NCBI GenBank assembly: GCA_002492725.1
Contig: DLAF01000041.1
Span: forward strand, 1-48,292
Reading direction: 5' to 3'
Source: Lachnospiraceae bacterium UBA7054
GTDB lineage: Bacteria; Bacillota; Clostridia; Lachnospirales; Lachnospiraceae
Length of the DNA: 48,292 bases
Made by a program: the position numbers and the translations under genes. Below the pieces are notes generated by a model. The model had not been told where the DNA came from. It saw only the letters and a list, made by a program, of their open reading frames with translations, and made no database searches. Position 1 is the stretch's first letter. Each line of letters opens with the position of its first letter. Below are positions 37,852 through 45,846 of the stretch, one piece after another.

Positions 37852-38715
37852 ATGAGCGGTGAAACAACTGGAAAAAGGAAAAAGAGAAATCCCAATCTGC
37901 GCCTTTTAGAGAGCGGGGAGGGAACGCAGAAAAAGCGAAAAAGAAGGCGGAACGCCGGACGGGACAGGAAACCGGAGAAGCTGCGTTTTGGAAAAGCCAA
38001 GCGGATTGGCATCCTGACGGCGGTTTTGACTTGTCTCCTCCTTCTTGTGGCTGGCGGCTTCTTCTATGTCATCACCAATTACAAAGTGACGACGGTTCAC
38101 GTGGATGGCAATGTCCACTATACCAATGAGGAGATCATGGAGATGGTGATGGGGGGACGCTTTGGCAATAATTCCCTCTTCCTTTCCCTGAAATATCGGG
38201 ATAAAGGAATCGAGGGCGTTCCCTTTGTGGAGACCATGGACGTGGATATTGAGGCGAAGGATACGATACGCATCACTGTCTACGAGAAAGCGCTTGCGGG
38301 CTATGTACGCTATCTGGGGCGTTATGTGTACTTTGACAAGGATGGTATCGTGGTGGAAACCTCCGAGGAGGAGACTGCCGGCATCCCGCAGGTGACGGGA
38401 CTTGCCTTCGATCATGTGATCCTCCATGAGAAGCTGCCGCTGGACAAGCCTGAGCTTTTTGATGAGATCTTAAACATTACCCAGCAGCTTTCCAAGTATG
38501 ATCTTTCGGCAGACCGCATCTATTTTAATGCCAATTATGAGGTGACGTTGTATTTCGGGGAAGCGAAGATCAATTTGGGGGAGAATCAGGATATTGATGA
38601 AAAAATTATGAAACTGCAGTATATTCTGCCGGATCTTGTGGGAAAAAGCGGCACGCTGGACATGAGAGAGTACAGTGAGGACACAAAAACCTATAGTTTT
38701 GAGCAGGATTCATGA
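37852..38715 (+). CDS. Cell division protein DivIB/FtsQ
   Basis: This 287-aa bitopic protein has a strongly basic cytoplasmic N-terminus (about 1-55, rich in KRK), TM at about 57-80, a POTRA domain (about 82-155; VHVDGNVHYTNEEIMEMV) and a beta domain (about 160-265). It works with FtsL and DivIC to hold the septal synthase complex. The ATG at 37852 is 7 bases after GAGG; a TTG at 37846 is the alternative. It lies directly before ftsZ; ftsA is missing from this arrangement, as in many clostridia. Confidence 0.92.
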   Translation: MSGETTGKRKKRNPNLRLLESGEGTQKKRKRRRNAGRDRKPEKLRFGKAKRIGILTAVLTCLLLLVAGGFFYVITNYKVTTVHVDGNVHYTNEEIMEMVMGGRFGNNSLFLSLKYRDKGIEGVPFVETMDVDIEAKDTIRITVYEKALAGYVRYLGRYVYFDKDGIVVETSEEETAGIPQVTGLAFDHVILHEKLPLDKPELFDEILNITQQLSKYDLSADRIYFNANYEVTLYFGEAKINLGENQDIDEKIMKLQYILPDLVGKSGTLDMREYSEDTKTYSFEQDS

Positions 38716-38766
38716 AAAAAGTGAATGGAAAATCATGAGAAAAAGACATAAAAAGAAAAAAATAGG

Positions 38767-38795
38767 TTGCGAACTTAGCAAAATAATTATATGAT
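38767..38795 (+). promoter_or_regulatory. Promoter of ftsZ
   Basis: TTGCGA (38767-38772) is followed after 17 bp by TATGAT (38790-38795). This lies in the 130-bp gap before the ftsZ start and would allow ftsZ to be expressed above the level of the upstream operon. Confidence 0.55.
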
Positions 38796-38845
38796 AATCT
38801 ATATGAGTCTATTTGGTGTATGAGGTAACAGAAGGAGGAATCACC

Positions 38846-40051
38846 TTGCTGGAGATTAAGTCAAACGAAGCGGAGTCCGCGGCAAAGATTATCGTGGTCG
38901 GTGTTGGCGGTGCGGGCAACAACGCTGTGAATAGAATGATCGATGAAGAGATAGACGGTGTAGAGTTTATCGGCATCAATACTGATAAACAGGCGTTGCA
39001 GCTGTGCAGGGCAACCAGACTTTTACAGATTGGCGAGAAGCTGACCAAGGGGCTTGGCGCAGGCGCAAAGCCGGAGATCGGCGAGAAGGCGGCGGAGGAA
39101 AGCTCCGAAGAAGTGGCGCAGGCATTAAAAGGCGCGGATATGGTGTTTGTCACCTGTGGTATGGGAGGCGGCACAGGAACGGGCGCAGCTCCCGTGGTGG
39201 CCAAGCTTGCGAAAGATATGGGTATCCTTACGGTGGGCGTTGTGACGAAGCCCTTCCGCTTTGAAGCGAAGACACGAATGACAAATGCGCTGGCAGGCAT
39301 TGAGAAGATCAAGGATAATGTGGACACGCTGATCGTGATTCCCAATGATAAACTTTTGGAGATCGTAGACAGGCGGACAACCATGCCGGAGGCACTGAAA
39401 AAGGCGGACGAGGTGCTGCAGCAGGCAGTGCAGGGCATCACGGATCTCATTAATATGCCTGCCATCATTAATCTGGATTTTGCGGATGTGCAGACCGTTA
39501 TGAAGGATAAAGGTATTGCCCACATCGGTATCGGTACGGGTAAGGGTGACGACAAAGCGGCTGAGGCGGCAAAGATGGCCGTAGAAAGCCCACTTTTGGA
39601 GACCACGATCACGGGCGCAACCCATGTGATCATCAATGTTTCAGGGGATATCTCTTTGGCGGACGCTTCCGACGCTTCCGATTACGTGAGGTCGCTTACG
39701 GGTGATGAGGTCAATATCATTTTTGGTGCCATGTATGATTCCAGCATGACGGATACCTGTAATGTGACGATCATTGCCACGGGCATCGAGGAAAAGGCAG
39801 CCAGACAGGGAGGTCTCGGCTTTAAGAGCGGATACATAACCCCTACTTCTTTGCAGGGAAAGAGTACGGTGGGAGCAGGACTGGGAGCGTTTGCGGCGCC
39901 CGGAGCAGGTTTAAAACAGCCTATCGGCGGGCAGGGTGGACAGGCCAGGCCGCAGGCGGGATTAAAACCCATCGGTATCCAGAAGACCAATGATATTAAG
40001 AGTTCGGTGGAGGAAAAATCATTGGATATTCCCAGCTTCCTCAGAAAATAG
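38846..40051 (+). CDS. ftsZ: Cell division GTPase FtsZ
   Basis: This 401-aa tubulin homologue forms the Z-ring. It has the N-terminal GVGGAGNNAVNRM (about 19-31), the tubulin signature GMGGGTGTGAAPVV (about 107-120), the T7 loop NLDFADVQTVM (about 206-216) and a C-terminal conserved peptide DIPSFLRK for FtsA/SepF-type partners. A glycine/glutamine-rich linker lies at about 335-385. The TTG at 38846 is chosen because AAGGAGG ends exactly 7 bases before it and the family's N-terminus starts here; no ATG is available in frame. It has its own promoter and a strong terminator. Confidence 0.97.
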   Translation: MLEIKSNEAESAAKIIVVGVGGAGNNAVNRMIDEEIDGVEFIGINTDKQALQLCRATRLLQIGEKLTKGLGAGAKPEIGEKAAEESSEEVAQALKGADMVFVTCGMGGGTGTGAAPVVAKLAKDMGILTVGVVTKPFRFEAKTRMTNALAGIEKIKDNVDTLIVIPNDKLLEIVDRRTTMPEALKKADEVLQQAVQGITDLINMPAIINLDFADVQTVMKDKGIAHIGIGTGKGDDKAAEAAKMAVESPLLETTITGATHVIINVSGDISLADASDASDYVRSLTGDEVNIIFGAMYDSSMTDTCNVTIIATGIEEKAARQGGLGFKSGYITPTSLQGKSTVGAGLGAFAAPGAGLKQPIGGQGGQARPQAGLKPIGIQKTNDIKSSVEEKSLDIPSFLRK

Positions 40052-40085
40052 AACATTTTCGTATCTTGGAAATACAGTCAACTGA

Positions 40086-40112
40086 CCACAGGAGAATATC
40101 CTGTGGTTTTTT
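40086..40112 (+). terminator. Intrinsic terminator after ftsZ
   Basis: CCACAGGA (40086-40093) and TCCTGTGG (40099-40106) form an 8-bp stem with a 5-nt loop, followed by TTTTTT. It closes the dcw cluster and separates it from spoIIGA. Confidence 0.9.
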
Positions 40113-40154
40113 GTCGTCATCTGTCTGGAAAAATAAGGGAAATGCTCCCTGCTT

Positions 40155-40187
40155 TTGACAGAATGTGCGCCTCCTTTTTCCTATAAT
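40155..40187 (+). promoter_or_regulatory. spoIIG-type promoter with a 21-bp spacer
   Basis: TTGACA (40155-40160) and TATAAT (40182-40187) are perfect hexamers but 21 bp apart, too far for normal sigma-A use. In Bacillus subtilis the spoIIG promoter has a similarly stretched spacer (about 22 bp) and needs Spo0A-P. Possible 0A-like boxes nearby are TGTCGTC at 40113-40119 and, on the minus strand, TGTCAAA over the -35 element. Dependence on Spo0A is inferred. Confidence 0.65.
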
Positions 40188-40211
40188 GAAAGGGAAATAC
40201 GGAGGTGGAAT

Positions 40212-41024
40212 GTGTATTACAAATTATATATTGACAGCGTTTTCGTCCTGCAAATGGCGATGAACCTGTATCTGCTGTCCCTGGCCGGACAGATTTTGCG
40301 GTGTACTGCCACGCACCGGAGACGATGGCTGGGGGCTTTGGTGGGAGCAGGAATCAGTTGTTTGGTCCTATGCCTGCCGTTTTGGTCGGCAGGAGGCAGA
40401 CTCCTCCTGAGCGCAGTGCCTGTCAGTATGGTAATGATGTGTCTCACCTATCGGATCCACGGTGTGCGCAGGCTTTTGGAGGCATCCTTTGTGATGGCGG
40501 CGGCCGGCTTTTTTTTAGGAGGCGCCATGATATGGATTCTCAATCGGTTAAGACCCGTTATGAAGGGGAAGGGAAGTTTCTGGATCACTCTGGCGGCGGG
40601 CGCTTTGGGATGCGAGCTTCTGGAGATGCTGTTACAAAGGCTGATGCGCAGGGAGAAGAGGTGCCTGCGGACGGTGCGGTTTTATGTGCCGGCCCTGGAA
40701 CAGGAAATCAGACTTCGTGCCCTTGTGGATACGGGCAATCACCTGACGGACCCCATAAGCGGGGCACCTGTGAGCGTTATCAGCAGGCGGGCAGCCGGAA
40801 GCATGGTTTCCTGTTTGAAGCCGGAGAAATACCACGCAATCCCTTATCGGAGCGTGGGACAGCCGGGCGGGATCCTTCCGGCTTACGAGCTGCCGGAGAT
40901 GTCGATAGAGGAGGCGGGACGCACGATCAAAAGAGAGCGCGTCATTGTCGCGGTTTGTGATGCGGGTATATCGTCAGAAAGCGATTACCAGATGCTGTTA
41001 CACCCCGGGTTATTAGAAAACTAG
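40212..41024 (+). CDS. spoIIGA: Sporulation sigma-E factor processing peptidase SpoIIGA
   Basis: This 270-aa mother-cell membrane aspartic protease removes the pro-sequence of sigma-E after a signal from the forespore. Five TM helices fill residues 1-150. The cytoplasmic protease domain contains the catalytic LVDTGNHLTDP (Asp near 173) and a late AVCDAGIS. The GTG at 40212 is 5 bases after GGAGGTGG and gives the family N-terminus VYYKLYIDSVFVLQM; the longer frame from 40155 starts inside the promoter. It is followed after 11 bp by sigE. Confidence 0.94.
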   Translation: MYYKLYIDSVFVLQMAMNLYLLSLAGQILRCTATHRRRWLGALVGAGISCLVLCLPFWSAGGRLLLSAVPVSMVMMCLTYRIHGVRRLLEASFVMAAAGFFLGGAMIWILNRLRPVMKGKGSFWITLAAGALGCELLEMLLQRLMRREKRCLRTVRFYVPALEQEIRLRALVDTGNHLTDPISGAPVSVISRRAAGSMVSCLKPEKYHAIPYRSVGQPGGILPAYELPEMSIEEAGRTIKRERVIVAVCDAGISSESDYQMLLHPGLLEN

Positions 41025-41035
41025 GAGGAAAAAAG

Positions 41036-41776
41036 ATGGTTTTAAAAGTGGCAATTCCCGGTAAGATCCAGTTTAAGATGGTACACAGGGAACCTAAATT
41101 CCTGATGAACAGGCAGGGAGATATCCATTACATAGGGGGTGCGGAGGTACTGCCGCCGCCTTTGGAGAGTGACAAAGAAAATGAGATCATTGGCGATCTG
41201 GGAACGGAATGCGAAGACGAGGCAAAATCGATTTTGATAGAGCATAACCTAAGACTTGTGGTGTACATTGCGAAAAAGTTTGACAATACGGGGGTGGGGG
41301 TGGAGGATCTGATTTCCATCGGAACAATCGGCCTGATCAAATCCATCAATACGTTCAATCCGGAGAAGAACATCAAGTTGGCAACTTACGCTTCCCGCTG
41401 TATTGAGAATGAAATCTTAATGTACTTAAGAAGAAATAACAAGCATCGGATGGAAGTCTCCATCGACGAGCCCCTGAATGTGGATTGGGATGGTAATGAG
41501 CTTCTGCTTTCCGATATTTTGGGGACGGATGAAGACGTGATTTACAAAGATCTGGAGAATGAGGTGGAAAGAAAGCTTTTGATCCGGGCCATCGCCAAAC
41601 TTTCGGAGAGAGAGCAGACCATCATCCGTCTGCGCTTTGGGATTGGCAGCGCGGAGGGCAAGGAATTGACGCAAAAGGAGGTCGCGGAACTTTTGGGAAT
41701 TTCGCAGTCTTACATATCCAGGCTGGAAAAAAAGATCATGCGGCGGTTGAAAAAAGAGATGAGCAAGGACAGTTAA
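41036..41776 (+). CDS. sigE: RNA polymerase sigma-E factor precursor
   Basis: This 246-aa early mother-cell sigma factor is made as pro-sigma-E. The N-terminal pro-sequence reaches to about residue 31; the cleavage region HYIGGAEVLPPPL is conserved with other pro-sigma-E proteins. Region 2 (about 65-130) has LRLVVYIAKKF, DLISIGTIGLIKSI and YASRCIENEILMYLRR. Region 4 (about 190-240) has LSEREQTIIRLRFG and KEVAELLGISQSYISRLE. AGGAGG precedes the ATG. In most relatives sigG follows in the same direction; here the next genes are different and sigG lies 3.5 kb away on the other strand. Confidence 0.97.
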   Translation: MVLKVAIPGKIQFKMVHREPKFLMNRQGDIHYIGGAEVLPPPLESDKENEIIGDLGTECEDEAKSILIEHNLRLVVYIAKKFDNTGVGVEDLISIGTIGLIKSINTFNPEKNIKLATYASRCIENEILMYLRRNNKHRMEVSIDEPLNVDWDGNELLLSDILGTDEDVIYKDLENEVERKLLIRAIAKLSEREQTIIRLRFGIGSAEGKELTQKEVAELLGISQSYISRLEKKIMRRLKKEMSKDS

Positions 41777-41798
41777 AGGCAGTTAAGAGGATATTTGT

Positions 41799-41827
41799 TT
41801 GCTTTTTATTTCGGTGTAGCGTATAAT
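41799..41827 (+). promoter_or_regulatory. Promoter of the HD-GYP regulator
   Basis: TTGCTT (41799-41804) is followed after 17 bp by TATAAT (41822-41827). The start codon is at 41869 with GGGGGAC just upstream. Confidence 0.6.
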
Positions 41828-41868
41828 AAAGCAGGGATCATACCATACATAGTTGATTTGGGGGACAA

Positions 41869-43863
41869 ATGAAAAAAATAATCTTGATCGTGGACGACGA
41901 CAGGCTGACACTTGCTACGGCCCAGAAGCTTTTAGGGGATAAGTACAGAGTCGTTGCCGTAAATTCAGGGAAGCAGGCGTACAAGTATCTGGAGCGCCAT
42001 ACACCGGATCTGATCCTGCTCGATATCAATATGCCGGAGATCGGCGGCTTTGAGGTGATGGAGACACTCAGAACAAATCCGCGCTGGTGTAAGATACCGG
42101 TGATTTTTTTGACGGCGGATCGAAGCGCGGAGACGGAGACGGAGTGTTTTCGTGTGGGGGCAAACGATTATATCGCAAAACCCTTTGAGCCGAATGTAAT
42201 ACTTGGCCGTATCAGGAGCACGATCGAGCTGGACGGCTACCGCAAGGACTTGCAGCGCAGGCTGGATGAGAAGACCAAAGAGATGGAGCGCATCACGATC
42301 CAGGCGATCATGACGGTAGCGAATACTGTGGATGCGAAGGATGATTATACAAAGGGCCATTCCATGCGGGTCGCGGCATATTCCGAACTTTTGGCACAGC
42401 GTTTGGGCTGGTCAGAGGAGGAAATCCAGAATATCTATTATGTGGCGATGCTGCATGATGTGGGAAAGATCGGCGTACCCGATGCCGTTTTGAATAAGCC
42501 GTTTATGTTGACGGATTTGGAATTTCGCCTGATCAAGGGCCATACCCTGATGGGGGCTGAAATCTTAAATGATTTCAAGATGTTTCCCAATATCAGCGTG
42601 GGTGCAAAGTATCATCATGAGCGCTATGACGGCACAGGATATCCGGAGGGCCTTAAGGGAGAGTCCATTCCGCTGGTGGCCAGGGTGATCGGCCTGGTGG
42701 ATTCCTATGATGCCATGACCAGCAACCGTGTCTACCGCAGACGGCTGCATGATGAAGCGGTTTTGGAGGAACTGCAAAAGGGAAAAGGAAGCCAGTGGGA
42801 TCCAGAGCTGGTGGATATCTTTGTGAAGCTGATTGAAGAGGGAGCGTTAGAAAAACTGTGGATGCCGGAGGAGGATCTGGCGACGCCGATTTTTGGAAGC
42901 GGTAAGATTCTGGGCGCGACCATGGGCAATGAAAATGTGTTGGAGTCCCCGATGGATTATCTGACGGGACTTTTGAGCAGGAGAAAGGGAGAAAAGGATA
43001 TCTCCGAGAAATTGCGTATCGAAGGAGGCAGTCTGATTTTGATCGATTTGGACCATTTCGGACAGATCAACGATGCGTATGGCCATCTGATGGGAGATTA
43101 TGCGCTGAAACTGGCGGCAGATGTGCTGCGGGAGGTCAGCGGCAACGAATTGGTCTGCAGGGTCGGAGGCGACGAGTTTTTGTATTATCTGGCGGGTGTA
43201 ACTGACGAGGCTGTGATCTCTGAAAAGGCGGAAGCGCTTCTTGCCGCGTTCAGAAAGAAACAGGAAGAAGTAGATATCCTCAAGGATTCCGAACTTTCCA
43301 TGGGTATCAGTATTTCCGGAACGGATGGAAGGGAGTTTGACGAGCTTTACAGGAGGGCTGACAAGGCACTTTATCTGGTGAAGCAAAGGAGCGGCATGCG
43401 TTATGGCTTCTATCAAAAGACCGGTATTCTGCGCACGCCGGAGCAGTCGCAGGGAGATCTGATAAAGATCATGGATGCCATCAAGACGCATGATTCTTAT
43501 CATGGCGTATTTCAGGTGGATTACACGGAGTTTACGCATGTCTATGACTTTGTGACACACATGTCGGAAAGAGACAAAAAGGAGACGCAGCTTCTGCTGT
43601 TTACCCTGTTTTCTTCCAATGGCAGCGAAGTCAAGTTGGAGCGCATGGAGACGGCCATGCAGTGCATGGAGCAGGCAATCTGCAAGTCCCTGCGCGGCGT
43701 GGATGTGGGCGCGAGGTACAGCAGTTCCCAGTTTTTGGTGGTGCTTATGGGAACGGAGCGGGAAAATGTGCGCATCGTGACGGACCGTATCGTGCAGAAT
43801 TATTTCAAGCTCTATGGAGAGAAGGATATCACGCTGACTTACGATGTGGCGAAGTTTGAGTGA
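41869..43863 (+). CDS. Response regulator with HD-GYP, GGDEF and a degenerate GGDEF-like domain
   Basis: This is a 664-aa cytoplasmic protein. The receiver (about 1-120) has Asp9/Asp10, phospho-acceptor Asp52 and Lys in IAKPFE. An HD-GYP phosphodiesterase domain (about 145-320) has HSMRV, LHDVGKIGVP and HHERYDGTGYPEG. A GGDEF domain (about 365-515) has intact RVGGDEF. A last domain (about 525-664) has ARYSSSQFLVVL in the position of a GGDEF loop but without the motif. It could both make and break cyclic di-GMP under control of phosphorylation, or use one activity only. No kinase gene is next to it. The start and family domains are clear; net activity is unknown. Confidence 0.93.
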   Translation: MKKIILIVDDDRLTLATAQKLLGDKYRVVAVNSGKQAYKYLERHTPDLILLDINMPEIGGFEVMETLRTNPRWCKIPVIFLTADRSAETETECFRVGANDYIAKPFEPNVILGRIRSTIELDGYRKDLQRRLDEKTKEMERITIQAIMTVANTVDAKDDYTKGHSMRVAAYSELLAQRLGWSEEEIQNIYYVAMLHDVGKIGVPDAVLNKPFMLTDLEFRLIKGHTLMGAEILNDFKMFPNISVGAKYHHERYDGTGYPEGLKGESIPLVARVIGLVDSYDAMTSNRVYRRRLHDEAVLEELQKGKGSQWDPELVDIFVKLIEEGALEKLWMPEEDLATPIFGSGKILGATMGNENVLESPMDYLTGLLSRRKGEKDISEKLRIEGGSLILIDLDHFGQINDAYGHLMGDYALKLAADVLREVSGNELVCRVGGDEFLYYLAGVTDEAVISEKAEALLAAFRKKQEEVDILKDSELSMGISISGTDGREFDELYRRADKALYLVKQRSGMRYGFYQKTGILRTPEQSQGDLIKIMDAIKTHDSYHGVFQVDYTEFTHVYDFVTHMSERDKKETQLLLFTLFSSNGSEVKLERMETAMQCMEQAICKSLRGVDVGARYSSSQFLVVLMGTERENVRIVTDRIVQNYFKLYGEKDITLTYDVAKFE

Positions 43864-43966
43864 GAAGTGGCGTAGAAAAGTGACGGGGATGGAAGAATGA
43901 GGATTCTTCTGTCCCTTGTTTTATAAAATGGACGAAGGTTTCAAAAAGGTTTCGGAGGTAATTTAC

Positions 43967-44602
43967 ATGAATGTCAAGTATAAACCGATCGCTCTTTATA
44001 TTCTGGAAAATTATACGGATGAGGTTATGATAGAAGGCGGTTTTAAGCGCAGGGGCAATTCATTGAATTATTTTAGGACAATAGGAACTACAAAACAAAA
44101 ACTTGATATGGCATGTTTTTCCCATCCGCCTTATTATGCGGGGGCACTGTTGCATATTTATCCATACATGTCGGTATATTTTCCGGAAATTCATAAGATG
44201 GCTGAAAATATGATAGATGATGTAGGAGATATAACAATACGCCAGCCCATTCAGCTGAAACCTTTTGATACAACACCATGGATCTTGATGACAGATGCAG
44301 AGGAGGAAGTAGATGAGGTTGCAGAAAAGATTAAGATATATCTAAAACAATATATACTTCCGCTCTTTGATGAGCTAAAAGACATAGATGGCTATATCGA
44401 TATGTATGTACAAGAACAGGGAAATAAGAAAATAGTGTTGAGTACAGAATACTATTTTTATGTTGCAAGTGCCTATGTAATTAAGGGAGAATATGCGAAA
44501 GGATTGGAAGTATTAAATAAGAGATTTGTGGGACCTGCGATACGCAAACGTTATACAAAAGCATTTGCGTATTTTGAGACGAAATTAAGAGAGCTGCCAT
44601 GA
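43967..44602 (+). CDS. Hypothetical protein, possibly DUF4304-like
   Basis: This 211-aa soluble protein has no signal or TM. The segment MIEGGFKRRGNSLNYFR near the start is reminiscent of DUF4304-type proteins (GFKRKG...F), which include some toxin-immunity proteins, but the match is weak. The C-terminal half contains a helical repeat-like stretch (YYFYVASAYVIKGEYAKGLEVLNKRF) like a TPR helix pair. The ATG at 43967 follows GGAGGT at a good distance; an earlier ATG at 43928 has no site. Codon use is more AT-rich than the dcw genes, which suggests an accessory gene. It may be linked with the small gene at 44773. Confidence 0.65.
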   Translation: MNVKYKPIALYILENYTDEVMIEGGFKRRGNSLNYFRTIGTTKQKLDMACFSHPPYYAGALLHIYPYMSVYFPEIHKMAENMIDDVGDITIRQPIQLKPFDTTPWILMTDAEEEVDEVAEKIKIYLKQYILPLFDELKDIDGYIDMYVQEQGNKKIVLSTEYYFYVASAYVIKGEYAKGLEVLNKRFVGPAIRKRYTKAFAYFETKLRELP

Positions 44603-44772
44603 GAATACTAGTAACAAAAATATTGACCGATAGGCCCAAATGTATTGTCTGATGTAAGACAGATTACGGAGAAGCATATCTGATAGAATACTGATGGGAG
44701 CAGTCTTTTGCGGATGATGGTGCTGTAGCATAAACAGGGATTGGGGAAAACCGATCAAATTATGGAGGAAAT
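44603..44772 (+). other. Intergenic stretch, no feature recognised
   Basis: There is no reading frame of note. The final bases carry GGAGG for the gene at 44773. No clear terminator or promoter was found. Confidence 0.4.
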
Positions 44773-45009
44773 ATGAGATTTATCAATCAGGAAAATGGTC
44801 AGCCAATAAACGATATGTTACTGTTAATGACATATCAGGAGGCTTGTGAAATAAGAGACGACTTGGAAAGGTTAATTTCATCTGATAAGTTGAATGAGCA
44901 CAGTCATGTAAATGATGCAGAGTTTAGACATGAATTGACATTGTCGATTTACGATGAGGGTCATTTAGACGGCTATCAAGATAATATTAAGAAGTGGATT
45001 CTAGAATAA
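44773..45009 (+). CDS. Small hypothetical protein (78 aa)
   Basis: This is a small acidic soluble protein with TATGGAGGAAAT before its ATG. It contains LMTYQEACEIRDDLERLI (amphipathic helix) and then HSHVNDAEFRHELTLSIYDEG, a beta-strand-like stretch ending in a charged tail. This pattern occurs in small accessory proteins next to immunity-like genes in gut Firmicutes, but I do not recognise a named family. Function is unknown. Confidence 0.6.
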   Translation: MRFINQENGQPINDMLLLMTYQEACEIRDDLERLISSDKLNEHSHVNDAEFRHELTLSIYDEGHLDGYQDNIKKWILE

Positions 45010-45067
45010 AGCAACGTGATATTTGCCAAGTATTATAAGGAAAGAAAGCAAGGAAGGAGTTGAGATT

Positions 45068-45226
45068 ATGTGTCGGGCGATGGAAGATATGAGAAGTCAG
45101 ACCTTGAAAGAAGCGGCAATCAGCTCAGCAAAGAGGATGCTCGCAGATGGAATCTTAACGCTTGAGAAAATTGCAGAATATGCAGGGATTTCTCTTGATG
45201 AGGTAAAAGAATTGAAGGTGGAATAA
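45068..45226 (+). pseudogene. C-terminal remnant of an Rpn-family (PD-(D/E)XK nuclease) protein
   Basis: The 52-residue frame (start ATG at 45068, AAGGAG 8 bases upstream) reads like the extreme C-terminus of Lachnospiraceae Rpn/YhgA-like proteins. It has MCRAMEDMR, then an alanine/lysine-rich helix, then ILTLEKIAEYAGISLDEVKEL. The nuclease domain that should precede it is absent from the DNA just upstream. It is either a leftover fragment or a short stand-alone helix-turn-helix-like tail. Assignment is from memory of the family tail. Confidence 0.55.
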
Positions 45227-45232
45227 ACAGTT

Positions 45233-45266
45233 GGAGCTGAGAATCTGGTTAAGGAATCTCAGCTCC
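45233..45266. terminator. Bidirectional-type terminator between the Rpn remnant and sigG
   Basis: GGAGCTGAGA (45233-45242) and TCTCAGCTCC (45257-45266) form a perfect 10-bp stem with a 14-nt loop. T-rich flanks are short on both sides. It lies between two genes whose 3' ends face each other. Confidence 0.65.
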
Positions 45267-45311
45267 GATTTCGATAACGGGCACATGATTCATATGAAGG
45301 CAGGGGAATGA

Positions 45312-45811
45312 TTATGCCGTCAGATACAGCCGCATGGTTTTTAGCGCATTCTTTTCAAGCCTCGACACCTGCGCCTGAGAGATGCCGATTTTCTCCGCCA
45401 CTTCCATCTGCGTCTTGCCTTCGAAAAAACGCAGGGTTATAATTTCATGCTCCCGCTCTGACAGCTTTTTCATGGCTTCTGTCAGGGAAATATGCTCTAC
45501 CCAGTTTTCTTCCCCGTTTTTCTTATCGCTGATCTGATCCATCACATAGAGGGTATCGCCGCCGTCCGTGTAGACGGGTTCATAGAGGCTTAGCGGGCTT
45601 TGGATGGCGTCTAAAGCATAGACGATATCTTCCTTGGGAATGCCGATTTCGGTGGCAATCTCCGCGACCGTGGGCTCCTTGGAGTTGGTGCGGGTCAGCT
45701 GCTCTCTGGCGTAGATTGCCTTGTAGGCGGTATCTTTTAAGGAGCGGGAAACGCGGATAGAGTTGGCGTCACGCAAATAGCGGCGAATCTCGCCGACGAT
45801 CATGGGAATGA
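45312..45811 (-). pseudogene. sigG: sigG 3' part (sigma-G), 5' part displaced by an inserted element
   Basis: Reading from about 45809 to the stop at 45312, the frame gives PMIVGEIRRYLRD, then SIRVSRSLKD, ALDAIQ, LYEPVY-DGGD, YVMDQISD, LSEREHEIITLRFFEGKTQMEVAEKIGISQAQVSRLEK. This is the late forespore sigma factor from region 2.4 to its C-terminus, roughly residues 119-260 of the Bacillus protein. Normal sigma-G has a ...TYAVPM segment before PMI; here TFIPM follows a non-homologous peptide. About 118 N-terminal residues, with the core-binding part, are missing. The frame stays open into foreign DNA up to 45917 by chance. The missing half would be expected on the far side of the element, outside the window. 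Confidence 0.88.
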
Positions 45812-45820
45812 ACGTACCTT
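45807..45820. other. Probable attachment junction between sigG and the prophage-like element
   Basis: Homology to sigma-G ends within the codons for Ile-Pro-Met (45801-45809). To the right, base composition falls to strongly AT-rich and the genes are phage-like. This places an att-type junction at about 45807-45815. The exact core cannot be set without the other end. Confidence 0.6.
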
Positions 45821-45846
45821 GTCGAGAAAACGATGAGGATAAAAGA

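Noticed and set aside
40301..40960. 219-codon plus-strand frame inside spoIIGA
   Set aside because: It is in another frame of a well-supported gene, rich in Gly, Arg and Cys, and has no family features.
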